Source of the DNA: Parabacteroides faecis
GTDB taxonomy: Bacteria > Bacteroidota > Bacteroidia > Bacteroidales > Tannerellaceae
DNA length: 64,000 bases
Direction: 5' to 3'
Assembly: GCF_014647375.1 (NCBI RefSeq)
Contig: NZ_BMPB01000010.1
Span: forward strand, 211,535 to 275,534
Shown here piece by piece: positions 34,077 through 43,530 of this stretch; position 1 is the first letter of the stretch; every line of letters begins with the position of its first letter. The notes below the pieces were generated by a model. It did no database searches and was not told the DNA's origin. It saw only the letters and a program-made list of their open reading frames with translations. The position numbers and the translations under genes are program-made.

Positions 34077-35870
34077 ATGAAATTAGTAAATAAAATATTA
34101 GTTGTTACAGCTGTTGCTTCGGTTATGACAGCTTGTAAACCTGATTTGTTGGATACGAATCCATACGATAAGGTAGGTTCCGGAGCCATGTGGGGAAATG
34201 AAACGATGTGTGATATGGGTGTGAATGGTATCTATGCCACATTGCGCGAGGCAAAGGTTGCACATGAAATGTTTACACAAGACGCTATGGGATTTGCCGG
34301 TCAGGCCCGTGATCCTCAGGATTTGTTGAATGGAACAATTACTGCCGGCAATAGTTTGTTCTCTGATACCTGGAAACAGTTGTATGAAGGAATTCACCGT
34401 GCAAATGATGCCATAGCCCATTTACCGGAAGCTCCATTGGATGATGCAAAGAAAGATCGTTTGATCGCTGAATCCAAATTCTTGCGTGCTTACTATTATT
34501 TCCGTTTGAACCGTGTATTCCAGGGTGTTCCTGTTTATCTGGAACCGGTGGAAGACAGCGAGTGTACCAATGGACGTGAAACGGCTGACAAAGTATGGGA
34601 AGTTATTATCTCCGACTTGAACGACTGCATCAACAGTGCTAATTTGCCGAATAAGTATGCGAAAGGTGATGCCAATTATGGTCGTGCAACGAAAGGTGCG
34701 GCATATGCTTTGCTGGGACAGACATATATGTGGATGAAAGATTATGCAAAAGCGGAAGCTGCTTTGCGTAAAGTCGGAGATGTCGGTTTTGCATTGTTTC
34801 AGGGGGATTACAAACAACTCTTCAAAACAGATAATGAACAATGTGATGAGATGATTTTCTCGGAACAGAATATTGGTATCAAAGATTATGGTTCCAAAAC
34901 ACAATTCTGGTTAGGTTCACGTGTTTCTTTTGGTTCTTGCTGGAATAGTTATCTGCCGAGTGTAAACTGGGTGGAATCATTTGAATGTGCAGACGGTAAG
35001 CCGTTTAACTGGAATGACTTCCTACCGGGATATAATGAGATGACTCCTAAAGAACGTGTGGTTTTCTTCCTCCGCGATACTGTCGGTGAGTGGGATACTT
35101 ATTCGGAAGATATAAAATCAAAACTGCGTGCAGGTTTTGAACTGGCCGTGAAAAATGGAGCTGATATGTCTAAATATCTACCTTCCGGAAATGAAGCCCG
35201 TTTGCGTAAAGCCTACGAAAATCGCGATCCTCGTCTGGAAGCGACTGTCATTACTCCGTATGCTGAATATAACGGGGCAATCGGTTCAAAAGAATATACT
35301 TATACCTTGCGTTGGCCGGCAACCAACTCGGATGAAGTCGAACCGTATGACCTGAGAACGGATAGCCAGACTTTGTTCTACTATCTGTATCGCAAATTTG
35401 TTGCGGAAGGATCGTCTGAAACTCCTAATCGTGAATATTGCCCCTGGGATTATCCGTTGATCCGTTATGCAGACGTAGTCTTAATGTTGGCAGAAGCTAT
35501 CAATGAACAAGGCTTTAAGCAGGAAGCTGTTGATTTGGTAAACTCTGTACGTGAGAGAGCCGGTGCTGCATTATTGCAGACAACAGATGCCGGTAAACCT
35601 ACTTATGTAAGTGGCCAGGAAAATATGCGTACCCGTATCCGTAACGAACGTCGTTGGGAATTATCTTTGGAAGGTGTTAACCTGTATGACGAAATTCGTT
35701 GGAGAACGATCGGTGACTGGTGTAAAACTGGTGATGGTTCCAAAGAAATCTGGGGTACTGTCGTAAATCCGTTCTCATGGGGTGGAGATTATCTTTATAC
35801 CTGGGCTATTCCAAGCACGGAATGTGAAAGAAATAGCAATCTGGTTCAGAATGATGGTTGGATAAACTAA
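34077..35870 (+). CDS. SusD-like glycan-binding lipoprotein 1
   Basis: 597-aa surface lipoprotein that caps the SusC barrel and binds glycan. Lipobox VMTAC at about residues 16-20, followed by the SusD N-terminal block (LLDTNPYDKVGSGAMW), TPR-like helices (RAYYYFRLNRVFQGVPVYLEP) and the C-terminal SusD/RagB region (PLIRYADVVLMLAEAINEQG, RRWELSLEGVNLYDEIRW) ending NSNLVQNDGWIN. It pairs with the SusC gene 15 bp upstream. A terminator follows at 35966. Confidence 0.95.
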   Translation: MKLVNKILVVTAVASVMTACKPDLLDTNPYDKVGSGAMWGNETMCDMGVNGIYATLREAKVAHEMFTQDAMGFAGQARDPQDLLNGTITAGNSLFSDTWKQLYEGIHRANDAIAHLPEAPLDDAKKDRLIAESKFLRAYYYFRLNRVFQGVPVYLEPVEDSECTNGRETADKVWEVIISDLNDCINSANLPNKYAKGDANYGRATKGAAYALLGQTYMWMKDYAKAEAALRKVGDVGFALFQGDYKQLFKTDNEQCDEMIFSEQNIGIKDYGSKTQFWLGSRVSFGSCWNSYLPSVNWVESFECADGKPFNWNDFLPGYNEMTPKERVVFFLRDTVGEWDTYSEDIKSKLRAGFELAVKNGADMSKYLPSGNEARLRKAYENRDPRLEATVITPYAEYNGAIGSKEYTYTLRWPATNSDEVEPYDLRTDSQTLFYYLYRKFVAEGSSETPNREYCPWDYPLIRYADVVLMLAEAINEQGFKQEAVDLVNSVRERAGAALLQTTDAGKPTYVSGQENMRTRIRNERRWELSLEGVNLYDEIRWRTIGDWCKTGDGSKEIWGTVVNPFSWGGDYLYTWAIPSTECERNSNLVQNDGWIN

Positions 35871-35965
35871 TTATCGAGATCTGTTCTACCGAATAGTTAC
35901 TCTGTTAAAAGAATAATCCTTAAACAGGAATTGTAAGAAGTTCTTTTGATGAGGAAATGTTTATG

Positions 35966-36004
35966 GGATAAGGTGTTATTGATTAATGCCTTATCCTTTT
36001 TTTT
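35966..36004 (+). terminator. terminator after SusC/SusD pair 1
   Basis: Eight-bp stem GGATAAGG (35966-35973) with CCTTATCC (35989-35996), then T8. The loop sequence is shared with the terminator at 30077. Confidence 0.88.
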
Positions 36005-36014
36005 GTGGAGAGTG

Positions 36015-36453
36015 TAGTTCTAGCTGGACTGTGTCCATATCATGAAACAAAACTGTACGGCACAAAAGTAACACATCGTATGATCTGTTAACATACATTT
36101 TTGTCTAATATTGGTGCATTTATTGTCCAAAAATAAAAAATTAACACAATAGTAATGGGCTGTATATGAATATAGTGCATAGATTATGGTCAATTTGCAC
36201 TAACTATTGAAGTTCTGACAGGTAGAAATAGAACATTCATTTCTCAAAATTAGGTTATATCAATTACTGTTTTTCTGTTAATATTAAATAATAGAATTCT
36301 AACGACTTTTCTAAACTACTTTTGTTCTGCTATTGAAAAACAAAAAGAGACAGAGCTTTATTCTCAGTTGTTTTCTTATTTGTAAAAAATTACTGATGAG
36401 CCAAAATCTAATGATTAGTTAATGAATAAATGGACACAGTCCAGCTAGGACTA
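36015..36453. repeat. inverted-repeat pair 2: candidate invertible promoter segment
   Basis: 24-bp inverted repeats (36015-36038 and 36430-36453, one mismatch) enclose 391 bp. The left core is AGTTC-TAGCT-GGACT and the right is AGTCC-AGCTA-GGACT. The arms match pair 1, while the 5-bp centre is specific to this locus. The operator-linked promoter inside reads leftwards; inversion would put its -7 box near 36398-36405 facing susC. Confidence 0.83.
36063..36128 (-). promoter_or_regulatory. operator plus promoter inside segment 2 (facing away from susC)
   Basis: On the minus strand, half-site GGACAATAAATGCA starts at 36128, AGACAAAAATGTAT at 36106 and -7 box TACTTTTG at 36070. Spacings are 22 and 58 bp, as in segment 1. 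Confidence 0.82.
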
Positions 36454-36535
36454 TTTCCTTTTTATGTGAAACGAACGGGCTAAAATTCTTGCACAACAAG
36501 TTGTAGTGATTTGGTGTGCGCAAACACAATTTATT

Positions 36536-36558
36536 CATTAACTAAATCTGGTGTTATT
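36536..36558 (+). promoter_or_regulatory. conserved 23-nt leader before susC start (copy 2)
   Basis: Identical to the 23 bases preceding the other two susC start codons. Confidence 0.7.
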
Positions 36559-39500
36559 ATGACGAAGGATTTTAATCGTTTTTATTTATCAAAACGGATG
36601 TTTTTAGGAGTAACTATGCTTTTGACATCTGTGGGGTTGGCTTCAGCCAATCCGGGAATAGAGATTCCCGTTTCCGATGCGCTTGTTGCTTCTCCTCAAC
36701 AAGCGAAGAAAAAAGTAACAGGAACAGTTGAGGACGCTTTAGGACCGATTGCCGGAGCCAATGTTGTCGAAAAGGGCACAACTAACGGAACGATCACCGA
36801 TATGGACGGTAAATTCAATCTGGAAGTTTCTCCTAATGCTGTTTTGGTTATAACTTTTATCGGCTATACGGAACAGCAAGTTTCCGTAGGTAGTCAAACG
36901 TCATTTACTATTAAACTAAAGGAAGACTCACAGGCGTTAGACGAAGTTGTTGTGGTGGGGTATGGTACACAGAAAAAAGTGAACCTGACAGGTTCGGTAG
37001 CATCCGTTAGTGCGGAAAAAATAGCCAACCGCCCGGTGATGAACCTCGGACAGGCTTTGGTGGGCGCGGCTCCAGGTGTACGCGTTACTCAAGGAAGTGG
37101 TAACCCTGGTGACGAAAGTATCGGTATCCAGGTGCGTGGCCAAGGTTCATTCAACAATAGTAGCCCATTGGTATTGGTCGATGGTGTTGCTGCTGATATG
37201 GCTCCGCTGAATACGGATGACGTTGAAAGCATCTCAATCTTGAAAGATGCCAGTGCGGCGGCAATCTATGGTTCACGTGCAGCCAACGGTGTTATTTTGG
37301 TAACAACCAAAAAAGGGAAAAAAGACGAAAGCCCAAGAGTGACTTTCAATGCTATGTTTGCACAGGAAAAGCCGATTACCGATTTTAAATTGATGTCAAG
37401 TACGGCCGATTTCATGGAGTTGCACAATATTGCTAAGCTGAATGCCAACCCGACTGCCAATACACCAGACTATAGCCTTGAAAGTATTGAAGAATGGCGT
37501 CAAGCTGATTTGAATCCGAACGGAATCTATACGAATCCTGTTACAGGGCAACAGATTCCAAACTGGTTGGCATACCCGAATACAGACTGGGCACAAATTT
37601 TGTTTGAACCCGCCTTTTATCAGAAATATGGTGTCAATGTGTCGGGAGGTAGCAAGAATACCACTTATCTGCTTTCGCTGGGTTATCAGAATAATCCGGG
37701 TACATTGGATAATACAAGCATGGAACGTTTCAATATCCGTGCCAATATAGAAACAAAAATAGCAGATATCATTACTTTCGGAACACAAACCTATGGAACC
37801 AAAGAGTTCAAGGATCCGGGAAGTACGTCTATGACTTATTTGCTTCAGGCATGGCCCGGGCAGACTCCTATCTATGATGGCAAGTATGGATGTAGCGAAC
37901 ATCCGGAAGTAACCCAGAAGGATAATATTTTGCAAGGAGTGGCAGCCAATGGAGGACAGAATACATATACACGCCTCAATACGACATGGTATGCCAACGT
38001 CGAGTTACCTTTGAAAGGTTTGGTAGCCGAAGCCAAATTCAACTGGAGCCAGTACAGCCGCCAAGACGAACATTACTCTCAAAACCTGCCTCGTTATAGT
38101 TTTCGCGAGAGTTTTGAAACACCGAAAGAAGGATTGGGTGTCTTGGACCAGGCTACGACTTATCGTTATTCGTATGAATCGACCAGTTATACGGCTGACT
38201 TGATGTTACGCTATAACAATACATTCGGGAAACACGATGTGGCAGGTTTGTTCGGTTATGAGCAGTATCGTGGTGAAACTACAGGATTCAGTGCAACAAA
38301 GAAAGGTTTGATAGATTGGAGTATTACTGATATAACATCTGGTGCGGAAATGCAATCCATTGGTGGTAGTGCCAAGTCGGTGAATGCTATATTATCTTAT
38401 TTCGGACGTGCAAACTATGCTTATGATAACCGTTATTTGTTTGAATTCAGTTTCCGGTCAGATGCTTCTTCCAAGTTTGCTCCCGGACATCGTAGCAGTT
38501 TTTTCCCATCCGGGTCTGCTGCTTGGCGTATCAGTGAAGAATCTTTCTTCGAACCCGTCAAAAATGCAGTTAACAATTTGAAACTTCGTGCTTCTTATGG
38601 TTCGTTGGGTAACACCGTAGGGGGTAATTATGACTGGCAAGCTTTGTATAAGAAAGTGAACAATGTGTTTGACGAAAGAGTACAAAATGGTTTGATACAA
38701 TCTTCTATTCAAAACCTGGCACTTTCTTGGGAAAAAGTGACCACTTATAACATCGGTTTGGATGCCTCTTTCCTTAACCAACGTTTAAGTTTGGAAGCTG
38801 ATTTCTATTTGCGAAAGACTTCGGATATTCTTACTAATTCCATTATGTATAAAACAATGGGTAGTATCAGTGCTCCTATGTCAAACACAGCCAGTTTGTC
38901 TAACCGTGGTCTTGAACTGAACTTGGGTTGGAACGATCAGATTAAAGATTTCCGTTATGGCGTAGGGATCAACTTGGCTTTCAATAAGAATAAAGTAACC
39001 GATTTTAAAGGCGAATTGCGGTATGAGTTGGATGAAGATGTCAAAGATATCTGGGGTAATCCGACAATGCGTTATACTAATTTGGCAGATGTTTCTACCG
39101 GAGGTGATACCCGTCGTGTAGAAGGACACATGATAGATGAGTTTTTCTTGCGTCGTCCTTATTCCGGTGACGGTTCTTATAAGTTGGCCGACGGTAGTGT
39201 TAATCCGAATGGAGGACCTCGTGACGGTATGATTCGTACGAAGGCCGATTTGGATTGGGTGGCTGCGATGTTGGCTGCCGGATATACTTTCAATAATAAT
39301 TTGAAACAAATTAATTCGAATGGTTCCAATTTATGGTATGGCGACTTGATCATGGCCGACTTGAATGGTGATGGTAAATATGGAAATGATGATGACCGCG
39401 AATTTACCGGTAAGAGCTCGACTCCGAAGGTTACTTTGGGCTTTAATATCAATGCCTCTTGGCGTGGTTTTGATTTGAATATGATGTGGTCAGGACGCTT

Positions 39501-39990
39501 TGGAGGTTATCATTACATTAATTCAAAAGGAGCAAATGGATCTATGATTACTAATACCGGTGATGCTTTGCCTGGCGATGCTTGGAACAGATATTATTTC
39601 TACGATTCGGAAGCTTCACATGCTGGCATCATTAAAAATGAGCAGGGCGTTGTCATCGGTTCTTCCTACGATCCTGCAGCTGACCCGAATGCCCGAATCT
39701 CTAACGAGTATCCTCGTCTGCTTACTTCCGGTGGTACTACCCCTTCAAATACATTCTATTTGTATAATACGTCGTTTGTTAAGCTGAAATCATTACAAAT
39801 CGGATATACATTGCCTAAGAAGTGGGTTGCACCTGCAAAGATCAATAATTTGAGAGTATTTGTATCCGGTGAAAATTTGTTGACTTTCAAATCCGATAGA
39901 TTCCCAGGCGTAGACCCTGAATTGGGTGGCTCGCTTGCCGCATACCCGATTGCACGTATGTTCTCAGGAGGTCTGTCTGTAACCTTTTAA
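36559..39990 (+). CDS. SusC-like TonB-dependent glycan transporter 2
   Basis: 1143-aa outer-membrane transporter, start at 36559 (MTKDFNRFYLSKRMFLG) by the conserved leader. It has a signal region, regulatory-like domain (VTGTVEDALGPIAGANVVEK), TonB-box/plug (DEVVVVGYGTQKKVNLTGS; GSRAANGVILVTTKKG) and a barrel ending MFSGGLSVTF. The first ~150 residues are very similar to SusC 1, while the barrel diverges, suggesting duplication followed by change of cargo. SusD 2 starts 16 bp later. The upstream segment looks invertible with its promoter facing away. Confidence 0.95.
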   Translation: MTKDFNRFYLSKRMFLGVTMLLTSVGLASANPGIEIPVSDALVASPQQAKKKVTGTVEDALGPIAGANVVEKGTTNGTITDMDGKFNLEVSPNAVLVITFIGYTEQQVSVGSQTSFTIKLKEDSQALDEVVVVGYGTQKKVNLTGSVASVSAEKIANRPVMNLGQALVGAAPGVRVTQGSGNPGDESIGIQVRGQGSFNNSSPLVLVDGVAADMAPLNTDDVESISILKDASAAAIYGSRAANGVILVTTKKGKKDESPRVTFNAMFAQEKPITDFKLMSSTADFMELHNIAKLNANPTANTPDYSLESIEEWRQADLNPNGIYTNPVTGQQIPNWLAYPNTDWAQILFEPAFYQKYGVNVSGGSKNTTYLLSLGYQNNPGTLDNTSMERFNIRANIETKIADIITFGTQTYGTKEFKDPGSTSMTYLLQAWPGQTPIYDGKYGCSEHPEVTQKDNILQGVAANGGQNTYTRLNTTWYANVELPLKGLVAEAKFNWSQYSRQDEHYSQNLPRYSFRESFETPKEGLGVLDQATTYRYSYESTSYTADLMLRYNNTFGKHDVAGLFGYEQYRGETTGFSATKKGLIDWSITDITSGAEMQSIGGSAKSVNAILSYFGRANYAYDNRYLFEFSFRSDASSKFAPGHRSSFFPSGSAAWRISEESFFEPVKNAVNNLKLRASYGSLGNTVGGNYDWQALYKKVNNVFDERVQNGLIQSSIQNLALSWEKVTTYNIGLDASFLNQRLSLEADFYLRKTSDILTNSIMYKTMGSISAPMSNTASLSNRGLELNLGWNDQIKDFRYGVGINLAFNKNKVTDFKGELRYELDEDVKDIWGNPTMRYTNLADVSTGGDTRRVEGHMIDEFFLRRPYSGDGSYKLADGSVNPNGGPRDGMIRTKADLDWVAAMLAAGYTFNNNLKQINSNGSNLWYGDLIMADLNGDGKYGNDDDREFTGKSSTPKVTLGFNINASWRGFDLNMMWSGRFGGYHYINSKGANGSMITNTGDALPGDAWNRYYFYDSEASHAGIIKNEQGVVIGSSYDPAADPNARISNEYPRLLTSGGTTPSNTFYLYNTSFVKLKSLQIGYTLPKKWVAPAKINNLRVFVSGENLLTFKSDRFPGVDPELGGSLAAYPIARMFSGGLSVTF

Positions 39991-40006
39991 TTAAAAGCAC
40001 ATAAAG

Positions 40007-41911
40007 ATGAAAAAGATATTTAATTTGTTAACATTGGCGGCTGTTTTCGGAGTCGCAACATCCTGTACGGATATTTTGGATACGGCACCTAATGATAAGC
40101 TTTCCAGTGGTACTATGTGGACTACCGAAGAAAGCGTTGACCAGGGCGTTATTGGCGTGTATTACTCCTTGCAGAGACCTTTCCATGGAAATCAAATTAT
40201 TGGTGCCGATGCCATGATTGGTTATTATGGGTATGATGCGTTTGGTATGACCGGACAGGGAGAGTATGGCATGCAAAACTTGTTTACTAAATCGGTCAAT
40301 CCCAGTAACGGGTTTTTCTTAAAAACATGGCAATGGATGTATGACGGTGTGCATCGGGCTAATGCCGCTATAGCTGGTATTGAAAATGCTCCTATCAATG
40401 AAGCTAAAAAAGCTCGTTTGATTGCTGAGTGTAAAGTACTTCGTGCATTCTTTTACGATCGTTTGAACATTCTTTTCGGTAATGGCGGAATAGGGGTACC
40501 TTTGTATACGGAACCGGTGAACCCGTCTGAATGTGACAAGCCTCAAAGTTCGGAACAGGAGATATGGGCTCAAGTTATTAAGGATTTAAGCGATGCTATA
40601 GCTGAGCCTAATTTACCTGACAATCAAATCCAAGGAGAAGGACGAGTAAGTAAAGGGGCTGCTTATGCTTTGCGTGGTAAGGCATATCTGTTGACAAAGG
40701 AGTATGATAAAGCAATAGCAGACTTTGCTAAGGTAGGTGAGTGTGGTTACAAATTGTTCCCCGACTACAAACAACTGTTCAAGGTTGCTAACGAGCGTTG
40801 TGAAGAGATTATTTTGGCAGTGCAGTATATAGAAGATCCTACGGGATATGGTACGGGAATACAAAAGTATTGTGCGGCATTTACCCAGGGAGCTAAAGAT
40901 AGCCGTGGCTGTTGGGGTGACTTGCAGGTGACTCCTGCGTTGGTAAACCTTTATGAAGAGGTGAATGGGCAGACTGTTAAAAAGTTTGCTTGGGAGGACT
41001 ATTTGTCTGATTGGAAGAAAGTGACTGACATGGAGACAGCCAAAGGACACACGAAATATCGCAAAGTATTCTTTATTCGCGATAAGTTCGTGAATGGAAA
41101 GGAAATCCATTCTACGGTTACGAAGGCAGTTGATACGGAACTGGCCAAATTGCCCGCAGAAATTCAGGCTATTTATTTGCCGGAAGGTAATGAGGCTCGT
41201 TTAAAAACAGCATATGCCAATCGTGACCCGCGCTTGGCTTACAATGTTGTGACACCTTATGCCAATTATTTGGGGGTAAATAGTAATTCTACGGCAGAAG
41301 CGTGGTACACGTTTCGTTGGCCTGTTGCTGGTAAATATTATGCAGATCAGGCAAATGCCGAACCGAATGCCAATCCGGAGTTACCGAACGATTATTATGC
41401 TTCCGGTTTTATGAATGCACAGGCTGAATTTAAATATATTCATCGTAAATTTATCGGTGAGGGGTTGGAATACCTGCGTCGTGAGCAGAATCCGGTAGAT
41501 GAACCTATCATTCGTTATGCAGATGTACTGTTGATGTGGGCCGAAGCACTTGTTGAAAAGAATGACTTGGCAGGTGCTATGGCCAAGGTGAAAGAGGTCC
41601 GTGACCGTGCCGGTATACCGACTATGGCTTCTAGCTTCTCAGATCAGACAACTGCACGTAACTATGTGCGTGACGAACGTCGTCGTGAGTTTGTGAACGA
41701 AGGTATAAACTTTTTTGATGAAATGCGTTGGCGTACGTTGAAAGAAACAAAATTCAGTGAAAAGGTTGCCCAGCATGCATGGGGCGGAACAGAGAGTACC
41801 GGAGGTACTGTTTATGATTGGATTGGTGACCAGTGGTATACTTGGCCTGTTCCCAAAAGTGAAACAGAGCTTAATCCGAATTTGATACCTACACCGGGTT
41901 GGGAATACTAA
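40007..41911 (+). CDS. SusD-like glycan-binding lipoprotein 2
   Basis: 634-aa surface lipoprotein partner of SusC 2. Lipobox VATSC at about residues 17-21, then DILDTAPNDKLSSGTMW, helical repeats (ECKVLRAFFYDRLNILFGNGGIG), and the C-terminal region with PIIRYADVLLMWAEALVEKN, RRREFVNEGINFFDEMRWR and NPNLIPTPGWEY. It is longer than SusD 1 and 3 through extra segments around residues 300-450. It ends before a hairpin at 41956. Confidence 0.95.
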   Translation: MKKIFNLLTLAAVFGVATSCTDILDTAPNDKLSSGTMWTTEESVDQGVIGVYYSLQRPFHGNQIIGADAMIGYYGYDAFGMTGQGEYGMQNLFTKSVNPSNGFFLKTWQWMYDGVHRANAAIAGIENAPINEAKKARLIAECKVLRAFFYDRLNILFGNGGIGVPLYTEPVNPSECDKPQSSEQEIWAQVIKDLSDAIAEPNLPDNQIQGEGRVSKGAAYALRGKAYLLTKEYDKAIADFAKVGECGYKLFPDYKQLFKVANERCEEIILAVQYIEDPTGYGTGIQKYCAAFTQGAKDSRGCWGDLQVTPALVNLYEEVNGQTVKKFAWEDYLSDWKKVTDMETAKGHTKYRKVFFIRDKFVNGKEIHSTVTKAVDTELAKLPAEIQAIYLPEGNEARLKTAYANRDPRLAYNVVTPYANYLGVNSNSTAEAWYTFRWPVAGKYYADQANAEPNANPELPNDYYASGFMNAQAEFKYIHRKFIGEGLEYLRREQNPVDEPIIRYADVLLMWAEALVEKNDLAGAMAKVKEVRDRAGIPTMASSFSDQTTARNYVRDERRREFVNEGINFFDEMRWRTLKETKFSEKVAQHAWGGTESTGGTVYDWIGDQWYTWPVPKSETELNPNLIPTPGWEY

Positions 41912-41955
41912 TCGATACGAGCACGCACTTTGTTGATTGTATAGAATAATAGAAA

Positions 41956-41983
41956 GAGGGTGTCAAAGTAATCTGACACCCTC
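41956..41983. terminator. hairpin after SusC/SusD pair 2
   Basis: Perfect 10-bp stem GAGGGTGTCA (41956-41965) with TGACACCCTC (41974-41983). A T-run is better formed on the minus strand (TTTCT), so it may also end the minus-strand susD remnant. Confidence 0.65.
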
Positions 41984-42009
41984 ATGAAATAGAAATTTAT
42001 AAGAATGGA

Positions 42010-42264
42010 TTAGTCTATCCAACCCTCATTTTGTTTTAGGTTTTCATTCATCAGAATTTCAGACCTAGGAATAACCCAGTTGTATAAATGGTTACCTCCC
42101 CAAGTATAAGAATATTGAGGTTCACCCCAAATCTGTTTTTCCCTGTTCATTCAAACATTCAGCTAAAGAAAGGACTATATCCGCATAACGAATTAATGGT
42201 ATATCAATTGGCGAATAACTTCTGTTTGGTATTTCATTTGCACCTTTAAACCCATAATTTGCTC
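42010..42264 (-). pseudogene. C-terminal remnant of a susD-like gene
   Basis: Conceptual translation on the minus strand gives two SusD C-terminal blocks. The first, ANEIPNRSYSPIDIPLIRYA followed by DIVLSLAECLNEQG, ends at an in-frame stop. The second, YTWGGNHLYNWVIPRSEI then NLKQNEGWID, runs to a stop at 42010-42012. The intact SusD proteins nearby have about 50 residues between these blocks (arginine-rich RRWELSLEG region), which are missing here. It is therefore an internally deleted, 5'-truncated relic of a fourth SusD. No susC remnant was recognised beside it. Confidence 0.82.
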
Positions 42265-42286
42265 AAATCTTGAGACTGCCTCTTTC

Positions 42287-43048
42287 TTAATTAAGGTCGC
42301 TACACGTAACCCCAGAGTATATATGATTATTGTAAGCTTCTAAAATGCCACTAGCTATCCTAGTATAAGGATTGCTATAAATAAGTCCTGTCGTCTTGTT
42401 GTTTACTGCCCCGTAAAGACTCCAGCATATAATACTGAAACTAGAGGTGGAGGGATATGCTTTAATATAAACAAAAGGCAGAAACTCATCGTCTTTTTGC
42501 TTATCCATTCGAGCCATAATAGCTGCAGCTTGTGCATAAGTAAAAGAAGATCCTGGAGGACAATTGTTCTCTTCTATAAATGCTGCTCCTTCATACCTAT
42601 CCTTAAGCTTCTCCCACGCAGTCTTTTCTTCCTTTTTAGAGCCATCAGATTCTGTGTTAGAATCATCAGGTGGACCAGGAAAAGATATAATATTATAACG
42701 CATATTATAAGAATATAGCCAGTTTGAAATATCCGTAAGACCTAAAATATTATATCCTACACATCCTCCAAATTGTGCTATTGTTTCTTCGATTGTTAGA
42801 GGTCCGGTCAAGAATGTAGTTTTCCCTTTACTCTCATAATCCGACCAATATGGACCCATATCAAAGCCATGATACATAATAGCCCCAATAACCTCTATTC
42901 TCCAATCATGTAAATTAAAGGGGCCGTTATCGTTAATGCTTTTTGTAACGACATCTATGGTAGAATCATCCTTTTCATCAAATACTGTTTCGTTGCTACA
43001 CGCAAAAAACAACATAAAAGCCACTGATGCAAATAATAGATTTTTCAT
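42287..43048 (-). CDS. hypothetical lipoprotein
   Basis: 253 aa, function not recognised. The N-terminus is a lipoprotein signal with lipobox FFAC at about residues 14-17, so it is probably an outer-membrane or surface lipoprotein. The rest has many aromatic residues, a Lys/Glu-rich stretch (SDGSKKEEKTAWEKLKDRYE) and three further Cys. No enzymatic motif is apparent. It sits alone between the susD remnant and a broken IS element, in DNA of lower GC than the SusC/SusD genes, so it may be a survivor of a lost or transferred cluster. A TAGCTTTG box is about 90 bp upstream. Confidence 0.65.
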   Translation of the reverse strand: MKNLLFASVAFMLFFACSNETVFDEKDDSTIDVVTKSINDNGPFNLHDWRIEVIGAIMYHGFDMGPYWSDYESKGKTTFLTGPLTIEETIAQFGGCVGYNILGLTDISNWLYSYNMRYNIISFPGPPDDSNTESDGSKKEEKTAWEKLKDRYEGAAFIEENNCPPGSSFTYAQAAAIMARMDKQKDDEFLPFVYIKAYPSTSSFSIICWSLYGAVNNKTTGLIYSNPYTRIASGILEAYNNHIYSGVTCSDLN

Positions 43049-43136
43049 AATAATAATTTAATAAGTTAAACAAATGGATTATAGAACTACAAAGAGTTAA
43101 TAAATGCTTTAAATTTATTATTTTATCTACATACCA

Positions 43137-43144
43137 CAAAGCTA
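43137..43144 (-). promoter_or_regulatory. candidate -7 box TAGCTTTG for the lipoprotein gene
   Basis: Exact TAnnTTTG match on the minus strand, about 90 bp before the ATG at 43048. No -33 element was assigned. Confidence 0.45.
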
Positions 43145-43223
43145 AATATTATGTTATTAAACACAAAAAACACCCTACTCTCACAAGCAAGACGGCTAAC
43201 TTTAGTATTAATATCAAATCAAA

Positions 43224-43465
43224 TTACCAAATCCTGTAATACACCCCCACTTCGACATATGGCGACAGTCCGGATCGTCCTGCCTCATAACCGACAGACA
43301 GCCCAATCCCCAAAGGCGGGCAGGTATTTTCTTTGTTATATAGACGGTCTTCGGAAAAATATCTATACTATCCAGGGCGACATTATATCTGCTCACCCAC
43401 GCCCTGTAATTTTGTGTGACGTACTCTTTCCTGACTTCATCACTTTTCTGCGCTACCACGGCGTG
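43224..43465 (-). pseudogene. frameshifted fragment of a small hypothetical protein
   Basis: On the minus strand one frame begins VVAQKSDEVRKEYVTQNYRA then WVSRYNVALDS, and a second frame continues RYFSEDRLYNKENTCPPLGI then GLSVGYEAGRSGLSPYVEVG and VYYRIW before a stop at 43224. The two join naturally if one frameshift is assumed around the ALDS codons. The C-terminus, alternating Tyr, Val and Gly, reads like a short beta-rich tail. The family was not identified with confidence. The adjacent broken IS supports a decayed region. Confidence 0.45.
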
Positions 43466-43530
43466 AATTGATTATCAACGAGTTATCTTTTGTTTTAGGT
43501 GGCGCAAGCTAAAAAACGTAATTTTGCGGC

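Noticed and set aside
36317-36324. Plus-strand TACTTTTG inside segment 2 that would face susC 2
   Set aside because: It lacks the two-part operator and lies over 100 bp inside the segment; such boxes are expected by chance in AT-rich DNA. It is kept as a possible basal promoter only.
43077-43092. TAGTTCTATAATCC on the minus strand upstream of the lipoprotein gene as a further recombinase site
   Set aside because: It matches only one arm of AGTYC-N5-GRACT and has no inverted partner nearby.
43151-43471. 106-residue plus-strand reading frame
   Set aside because: No recognisable features; the opposite strand carries a more protein-like frameshifted fragment over the same bases.
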